From Nectonema munidae (taxonomy: Eukaryota > Nematomorpha > Nectonematoida > Nectonematidae), in assembly GCA_030549495.1 (NCBI GenBank), contig JAUIRK010000509.1, positions 804,501-868,500 on the forward strand: a stretch of 64,000 bases of DNA. The letters are read 5' to 3'. Positions 57,266 to 64,000 of this stretch are shown here, piece after piece (positions within the stretch are counted from its first letter, which is position 1; every line of letters starts with the position of its first letter). The notes beneath the pieces were generated by a model. That model saw only the letters and a list, made by a program, of their open reading frames with translations. It was not told the DNA's origin and ran no database searches. Position numbers and translations under genes: made by a program.

Positions 57266-57590
57266 AAAGAGCTTACAAAAATAAATTTAGTCTTTGAAAA
57301 AGTAACAGCTGTTTACAGGCGTTCACTGATCGACGTTCTACTGTACACAGTTTTAAAAAATGTCAAATGAACAAAATGCCTTTACAAAAATAAAATATCC
57401 TCAATTTTTTGCAGGTATAGCCATGATTAAAAGTAGATTTTGCAGGCTTTTCTTTCTCTGTAATTAAGATTTTGGCGTAGAAGAGGAAGTAAAAAGTGTT
57501 TATAAGGAGATGTGTAATCATAATCTTTGGGTTAACTTAAAATTCCAACTAATGTTTTGGCAGCTTATTTATGCAAAAAAAAGAAAAACT

Positions 57591-57720
57591 TTTTAAATAG
57601 TCAAGTTCTAATTTGTTCTTTTTAATTATAAAATGCCTTTTTTCTAATTCTAAACGCTCTTTCTAAAGTACAAAATAAAATTGAAAAAAAGACAATTTTG
57701 AAGTAAAAATGGTATATGAG
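57591..57720. repeat. Inverse copy of the AATTGTCTTTTT repeat
   Basis: Reverse-complement partner of 40045-40150, with AAAAAGACAATTTTGAAG followed by TAAAAATGGTATATGA. It lies beside the LINE at 56.1-57.3 kb without touching it. Confidence 0.5.
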
Positions 57721-59283
57721 TTGGATGCGTTTAAAAGAACTGCCTATTTACCCAAAGTTATTTTTGTAGAAAGCAAGAAAACTATACTTTATCCGACTTC
57801 AAGTTAACACGCTTCTTTATGTATTGTTTGTATTCATACTTAGAGGCTCGTAAAAATTAAATTGACCGAAGCACTTTGAATCATCAGGTTTCAAAATGCT
57901 TTTTCTGGTTATTTTATATAGACCAGTTTTCAATTTGGAAGAAACATCTAGTGACATGAATGTAGAAGTTACGATTTGTTAATGATTAAATATTTCGCCG
58001 AAGAAACAAATGGAACGTTGATGATGTAAAAGTGGGTGTTGTTATTTGTGTTCAAAAGGCATATTTTCTGGGTTCTTTTTTGGAATTTTTTGAAGGGATT
58101 ATGAATAATGTGGTATGAGCATTCAATCTGACTGAATGTGTGTATGTGATATGCTCTGATGATGCTACTCTTTATACAATCAGATAAGAGCTGAGATGCA
58201 TAACAAATTAATGATTCTTTAAGAATAAACTTGAAAAATGCGTTTACTTTTGGAAATGAAGAGTGCAAATAAACGGCATTATTCATATTGAAACAAGACT
58301 CATCTCAGCCAGCAGTAAGTTTGAGAAAAATGACAGACACATGCCATTTAAGAACGGGTCCAGCAACGCTGTGTTGGTCACCCGCGTAACAGGGTTCTAG
58401 CGCAGATATCAAAAATGAAAATAAAACTAAGAGTGGTTTTTATTGAAAAGGCATTAAAATGAGTAACTTTTTGTGTACCAGTTGTGAACACTTATCTTTA
58501 ATATATATGGATGGAATAGACGAACCGATAACTTCGGTGGCAATCAAGAAGTATCAAAGGAAGCAAGGATTCCATTGCAAAGTTCCCGAAACTCACTCTG
58601 AACGGGCAGAGAGAACTTTTGATCACAGGTGTCACCACCATCCTTAACACAATACTCTTCGAGAAAGGATATCAAAGGAGAAAACATGAGATCAACATCC
58701 ATTTCAATATTTGAATCTAAATTATAAAAAATATAAATGATAAAAGAGGGCTACATTACCAGCTGAGCTATGACGTCTGTGTCGTAACTACGATTTCTGC
58801 CTTGCAGTATGAGTCAAACTCAGAAAAAACCGCTGACTCCACACTTACATATGTTATATCGTTTTTGCGTATGCAACAATTACGTGAATCTAGAGCAGGC
58901 GTGTCCAACGCCCGCAAGAGTATTTTCTGTGTCCCGCGAAAAAAAAGATTTTTTCTTAAATTATATAAATATCATTTTTTATCAACAATTACATTATAAA
59001 AATTTTAAAGTTTGATCAATATATTTTTATTATTATTATCATTTTTAAAAATCGTCTTTGAATTTGATCTTTTTTTTGACGAATTACTCTCTTTTTGAAC
59101 ATTAAAAATCAATCATATATTGACATTTGTTTCATTTTTTACCCTTTGATTTTTTACACTATATTCACTTCATTTTTTAGATTTTCAATGAGTCTTCATG
59201 AATTTTTGTTAATCGTTGTTTATAAATTAATTTTTCAAAATCTTAAAGGTGCATTTTTTAAAATCAAATTTTCAGTTCATTAA
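57721..59283. other. No gene recognised
   Basis: Frames at 57969-58286 (minus) and 58459-58647 (plus) are not recognised. A possible hAT terminus near 58898 may belong to the transposase that begins at 59284. Confidence 0.5.
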
Positions 59284-60612
59284 TGTCAATTTCGAAAAAA
59301 AGAAAAATAGAGGAAAAAAGAGACTTTTTCAGGAGTGGGAATTAAATTATTTTGCACTAAAGATCTAAGAAAAAAATAGTTTAAAAATTCTTTGTCTCAT
59401 TTGTGGACAAAAAATATACAGCATTAAAAGACATTATAATTCTTTGCATAGCAATTTTGATAGTTTTAAAGATGTTTCAAGAACAGAAAAGTTGGCTCAA
59501 CTGAAAGCGTCCCACTCAAAACAAAAAAACGATCATAAATGTAACTAAAACATCAGAAGATTTGGTGAAGCTAGTTATATTTTTAATGAAATGATTCCCG
59601 AAATTGACAACCTTTCACAGAAGGAAAATTTATTAAATCATGTCTCGTGAAAGTATCAGAAGTTCTGTGTCCAGACAAACAAAATTATTTCCTGAAATAA
59701 GTCTTTCACGCAACACAGTTTTGAGAAGGATAACAGAAATGTCATCGAACTTAGAAGCGCAGATGAAATATTTGGTTAGAAAGTTCGACTGTTTTTCATT
59801 GGCATTAGATGAAAGCACTGGTATCTGTGATACCTCTTTTTGTGGAATTTTTATCAGAGGTGTTGGTTGTTATCTGAAGGTTCATGAAGAGTTACTTGAC
59901 TTAATCTTTCTCAAAGACACCACGAGAGGTGTAGATATTTTCGAAGGTTTGGGAAAAGTTTTTCGTAATTTTGATCTAAACTGGAATAAACTCACATCCG
60001 TTTCTACTGACGGTGCATCGGCAATATGTTCTAAGAATCAAGGCGAAACAAAAAGAAATGGGAGCTGAGCCAATAGTCCCAATCCACTGCTTAATTCACC
60101 AGGAGGCACTTTGCGCCAAAAGCATGAGGATAAAAAATGTATTTGATCCTGTTGTCAAAACTGTGAACACTTTGAGATCAAGTAGTCTCAAACATCGGCA
60201 ACTCAAAAGTTTTTTGAATGATGTAGAATGCGAATATAGCGTAATTCTTTATTAGTGTGCGGTAAAGTGGCTAAGCAGGGTAGTAGTTTTGGAGCGTTTT
60301 TTCAATCTCAAAGAAGAAATAAAAAAAATTTTTAATTCGAAAAAGAAAGTCGTGCTTGAGCTTGATGATACTTTCTTCTCGACAAGTTTAGCTTTTTTGG
60401 TAGATATCACCAAATATTTGAACATTTTAAATTTATAACTCCAGGGAGAATCGTGCATGATTGTTGAAATGAATGATAATGTATCAGCCTTCAAGATGAA
60501 GCTGAAAATTTGGGAAAAAAATTTGAAAATTAAAAACTTTGAACATTTTCCTTTTTTAAAATCTCTACCTGAGATAAATGAAGAGGCTGTATCAGAATCT
60601 GCTGCATATTGA
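59284..60612 (+). mobile_element. ZBED5/GTF2IRD2-like hAT transposase, broken
   Basis: Best-preserved hAT coding region. After an N-terminal part with CLICGQKIYSIKRHYNSLH (zinc-binding C-x-x-C..H), the frame 59640-60068 gives SLSRNTVLRRITEMSSNLE, SLALDESTGICDTSFCGIFI, LIFLKDTTRGVDIFEGL and TSVSTDGASA. The next frame (60050-60255) gives IHCLIHQEALCAKSM and LNDVECEYSVILY, then VKWLSRVVVLERFFNLKEEI. A further piece has MNDNVSAFKMKLKIW. There are several breaks, and the dimerisation block is missing. AGGCGTGTCCAACGCCCGC near 58898 may be its left terminal repeat. Confidence 0.85.
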
Positions 60613-60909
60613 TGTTCTTTTTAATGTTTGTAATTTCGTCATAAAAAGAATCTAAGTTTGCAAGATATTAATACCTATGCTGGTCTCATACTTTGCTATG
60701 AAAATGCAACTAATAATGGCACGTTCAGGCATCTTTTTGTCCAAAATCAAAATGTGCATGGTAGAAATACCCGTCAGTCAAAAAACTTTCATGTACACAG
60801 ATTTAAAAGAAAAACACATTTTACTTGATTTTTCTCTCTTTTCTTTTAATTTTCATTTTTTTCTCAATTTATATTTATTTCATTTTTATAAAATTTACTT
60901 CGCTATTCT

Positions 60910-61623
60910 GTAGTTGAGGCATCTCGATGGATGAACACTGATTCCCTTTAGATGTTTCAAGCTCTGTTCAAGTTAACTGGATCTGAACAAAAAGGCCCTG
61001 AGCAATTTCGTATCTTCTCCGTCATGGTGTACCTGAGCCATGGTCTCAGCTCCAATAGCAGCTTCTGCTTTACTGAACGATCCGCGCCTTTTGAAGGAAC
61101 TACACAACTACAATAACATCAACGAAAAAGTATCCAAAACCACAACTGCCAAACTTTCGGCTCTCGTATACATTGGAGTAGTTTGTGGGTCTTGCGTTCT
61201 TCGAGACTGGAAACAAAGCGTGCGATGGTCAAGTCCCTTCAATCTAAACAAGGAGAGAATGAACCTGACAAGAGAATCAATGTTCCTAACCGTTTGATAC
61301 CTGAAATAAAGTTGGAAGACGTTGTCACGGAAAATACAAAAATCTTCGAGAAATTGGCTATCGATCCAAGTTTCTTGCAAAGTGACCCTCAGACATGGCC
61401 TGAAGATGAGAGCTTCTGCAAAGGATTAAAACTTGTTCAAAGTATTCGAGTCACAAATGATTACACGGAGCGAGGAGTTACTCTCGTCCAGGAGTACAAT
61501 CGAACGCTCATCCATAAAGATGCTCAGCTTATCAACGCCAATTTTCAGAAGGAAAGAAATCCACTTTGTGTTGTACAAATCAAAATCATGCATGCGCATC
61601 TATTGGCCGTCAATGAGCTATGA
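60910..61623 (+). mobile_element. C-terminal half of a hAT-like transposase family
   Basis: SRWMNTDSL, then FKLTGSEQKGPEQFRIFSVM, PRLLKELHNYNNINEKVSKT, SRLETKRAMVKSLQSKQGEN, FEKLAIDPSFLQSDPQTWPE, RVTNDYTERGVTLVQEYN, and a stop at 61621. I know this layout (V-x-N-D-x-x-E-R-G-V-x-L-x-Q-E-Y near the end) from uncharacterised invertebrate transposase-like proteins. The superfamily name is uncertain, and hAT-like is my best guess. A few frame changes are present. It follows the ZBED5-like hAT with about 300 bp between. Confidence 0.65.
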
Positions 61624-62219
61624 GTATAAAAAGCATATTTAGTCTACTACTTTATTACATTTTTTCCATTTTTGTAAACAAATTAAGCCTAATGTAAACA
61701 AACCAATTGGGACTTTAGTTTTACGTACAACATCTTTTTTACCACTAAATACGTTTATATTTCAATAAAACTTTATCTGTGCAATCAGTATCTATATTAG
61801 GGATATAACTTTTGGAATTTTTTTATCAAATCAAAATGCCTGCTGTTTTATTCGATGAAACTTTTCATTTGAATTTAAAAAATATAGTTTTTGTTGCTTA
61901 TTGTAAAAAAAGTCTGCGCGCATCGCTTTTTGAAAAAATATACGACTTGAAAATTCTCCTTCTTGGTCAAAATTCAATTTCGAAAGAGTATGAAAACCTC
62001 TTCAATAATTTCATTTTTTACATTTTTTTTATTTTTTGTTTATTTGAATGATTATATTTTTTTATTTTTGCTTATTTCATTGCAGACACTTCAACGCAGT
62101 TCATCTTTATTTTTAAAAATGAGTCAAAAAGAACATGTTCAAATCAAAAATTTGAGAAGACCAAGTTTGCCATTAGTAACAAGCAGTTTGCCAACAAAAA
62201 TCAAATAGTGGGACGTTAT

Positions 62220-63600
62220 CTTGCATAATATGAATTTGAAAAGACCAGCCAAGCAAGAATAAAGAGAATTGCTGAAGAGTTGAGTCATTTATGGAAATTT
62301 CTAAACTTTCCTCTCGTGTCACGTCAGCGAATCATTTCCAAAATCAAGCATGTTGTTGATCTTTATGAAAAGTATAGAAAAAGGAAATCTGAGAGTGTTG
62401 AAAAGTCGCTGATAAATCTCTTTGATGTTACTAAAGCAGATGGAATTTGGTTGTCTTCTGAAGATAAGGAACTTTACAACACTCAAATCAAAACATCCGG
62501 TCGAGTTGGATATAGTACTGGAAAAGATGCTGGTGTACTTTCAATCCATCCTTCTAAGAGAAAATTCGTTCAAAGTAGGCCTAGTACTTCTGGCATTACC
62601 CAAATCCCTCCAAGTTTTGAATTAGTTAAAGAAGATGATGATTTAATTAATTTCGAAGAGGGAGGAAGCGACAATGATTTTGAACCGGCAGAAAAAAAAC
62701 TCAAAAAATATCATTCAGCTTCATTTGCTGCGAAACTTGTTAGTGAAGAGTCGTTATCGACAAAGAAAGCAGCTTCTGTTTGTAAGACACTTTCAGAAGA
62801 TGGTATAGAACTTCCATCACGCACACAGGTTGGTGTTTGGAAACACATCAAAGGAAGAAGAACAAAAAAGGGTAAGATCAAATTAAATTTTACAAAAAGA
62901 GTTTTTCTGTCTTCATTTTGGGAAAGGGAAACTTGATTTTGAAGAAAGAGTATCAAGTTGTTTATCTCCAAAATGAACATCGTATTATAAACTTGGGAAT
63001 TCTTTGTTGTAAAAGTGGTTCTTCTAAAGACATATTTGATGAAATTAGAGCCTTAATGGATGAATACAACGCGTGGAAAAGTATAAAAATGATTATTTCC
63101 GATACAACAGCAGTTAATACTGGTAAAGAAAATGGTGTTGTAGCTAAAATTCAAAAAGCCATGGCAAATAAAGGTTTGGAGAGCCCAAAATTCATTGGTT
63201 GCCAGCACCATATTCTAGACCTCGTATTAAGACATATAATGGATTTCCATTTCCAGGGCACCACCAAAAGCCCAGATCTTCACTACAGTTTCATAACTGA
63301 AATCTGCAATAATTATGAGGAATTGAAAAATGAATACAATTATGAGTCAGAAGTATCATTGCAGGAAAATCCAAGATGGAGAGAAGACTTTAAATTTTTG
63401 TATCAGCTTTGTCTAAGCTTTAGATATTTATAAAGCTTCCTGCTCTGCATAGTGCCAGATGGAATTCACGGGCTTCATATGCCTTGCTAGCTTACTTTCT
63501 TTTACCAAAGTGGAAAAGTCGATTAGAAAGAATTTACCATTTTATTACAAAAGGGTGGTCTAAGTGTTGGTTTCGTTATCAGCATTATGATAAATTCATA
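62220..63600 (+). mobile_element. N-terminal half of the same hAT-like transposase family
   Basis: The open frame 62280-62934 begins LWKFLNFPLVSRQRIISKI and carries IWLSSEDKELYNTQIKTSGR and an acidic middle. The next (62918-63433) has KMIISDTTAVNTGKENGVVA, IGCQHHILDLVLRHIMDF and SPDLHYSFITEICNNYEELK. After one more shift LHSARWNSRASYALLAYFLL and CWFRYQHYDKFI reach about 63600. D-T-T-x-x-N-T-G and C-x-H-H-x-L-D match the catalytic-core region of the family. It breaks off near the point where the 60.9-61.6 kb piece would start. Confidence 0.72.
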
Positions 63601-64000
63601 TAATTGTCTCTATGCTGTTAAATCACAGAATTGTCCTAAAGCAATTATCAGCATTTTTAGAGTTTTAGAAAGAAGAACCGTCAAGAATTAGTATTCCAAG
63701 AACAAATAAACTTGCTAAGAGAGGAGTTAAAAAATGCAAGAAATAGTTCAAAATAGCCGCACAAACAAGTATATTTGAGCTGCAAGTTTGTTGTTGCCAA
63801 TCATTTGTAATCTTAAACTTTTTTTCACAATCATATCATTTTAATGCGATATATTTCTCGAATTTGACATTATTATTTTTTTTGAAAAATAAACTTTTCT
63901 GAATAATTTTCGAAATTTAATTGATAAAATGAACAAATTCAAAATTTCATCAACATAATTTCCTCAAAATTATCTATCAATCACGTAAAAACTATGTAGT
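63601..64000. other. AT-rich end of the window, no gene recognised
   Basis: After the hAT-like match fades at about 63600, only AT-rich sequence with stops in all frames remains. The following part of the same transposase could lie beyond the window. Confidence 0.5.

Overview
The window looks like AT-rich nuclear DNA of an invertebrate, most likely an arthropod. There are no bacterial features. The one clear host gene is a spliced zona pellucida (ZP) protein of the cuticle type, two of its introns are only 52-53 bp, and almost everything else is decayed hAT transposons, LINE pieces, short TIR elements, a tRNA-derived SINE and homopolymer C/G tracts. A crustacean such as a copepod would fit, but I cannot name the species.

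Host gene (minus strand, about 28.9-52.2 kb). Nine coding exons can be joined with GT-AG borders, and every reading phase agrees. They run 46640-46623, 45438-44364, 39843-39604, 37971-37781, 37727-37573, 33244-33090, 33037-32956, 31989-31809 and 29352-28951. The predicted protein of about 832 residues has a signal peptide, a long basic low-complexity ectodomain, a ten-cysteine ZP domain, a furin-type site, one membrane helix and a short tail. A more GC-rich stretch at 51.59-52.25 kb, with splice donors on the same strand, is a plausible promoter and noncoding first exon. Three diverged copies of pieces of this gene lie nearby: the start exon at 21.04-21.28 kb, the front of coding exon 4 at 35.9 kb and the back of coding exon 8 at 34.5 kb.

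0-28 kb: no host gene recognised. It holds a family of about 130-bp elements flanked by TTAA with CCC-starting inverted ends and internal CGTCTGC motifs (piggyBac-like MITEs; at 0.1, 1.0, 1.2, 3.0, 7.4, 15.1, 16.0 and 16.3 kb). It also holds LINE reverse-transcriptase relics (6.4-7.3, 11.9-12.4, 13.6-14.1, 25.0-25.4 kb), a SINE inserted in a LINE (13.7 kb), hAT relics (16.5, 17.6-19.0, 23.5-24.4 kb), a poly-C-flanked inverted repeat (22.9-23.3 kb) and a 287-bp hAT MITE (25.7 kb).

29-52 kb: the ZP gene. Its introns hold a hAT element with matching 8-bp target duplications (29.4-31.6 kb), a SINE (35.0 kb), LINE pieces (43.3 and 49.4-49.9 kb), a hAT tail (47.1-47.6 kb) and another SINE (48.3 kb).

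52-64 kb: another TTAA-flanked MITE (53.3 kb), a GC-rich hAT MITE (53.6 kb), a LINE whose reverse transcriptase is followed by a PHD-like zinc finger (56.1-57.3 kb), a ZBED5/GTF2IRD2-like hAT (59.3-60.6 kb), and two halves of another hAT-like transposase family lying in reversed order (60.9-61.6 and 62.2-63.6 kb).

No rRNA, true tRNA gene, CRISPR array or LTR element was recognised.
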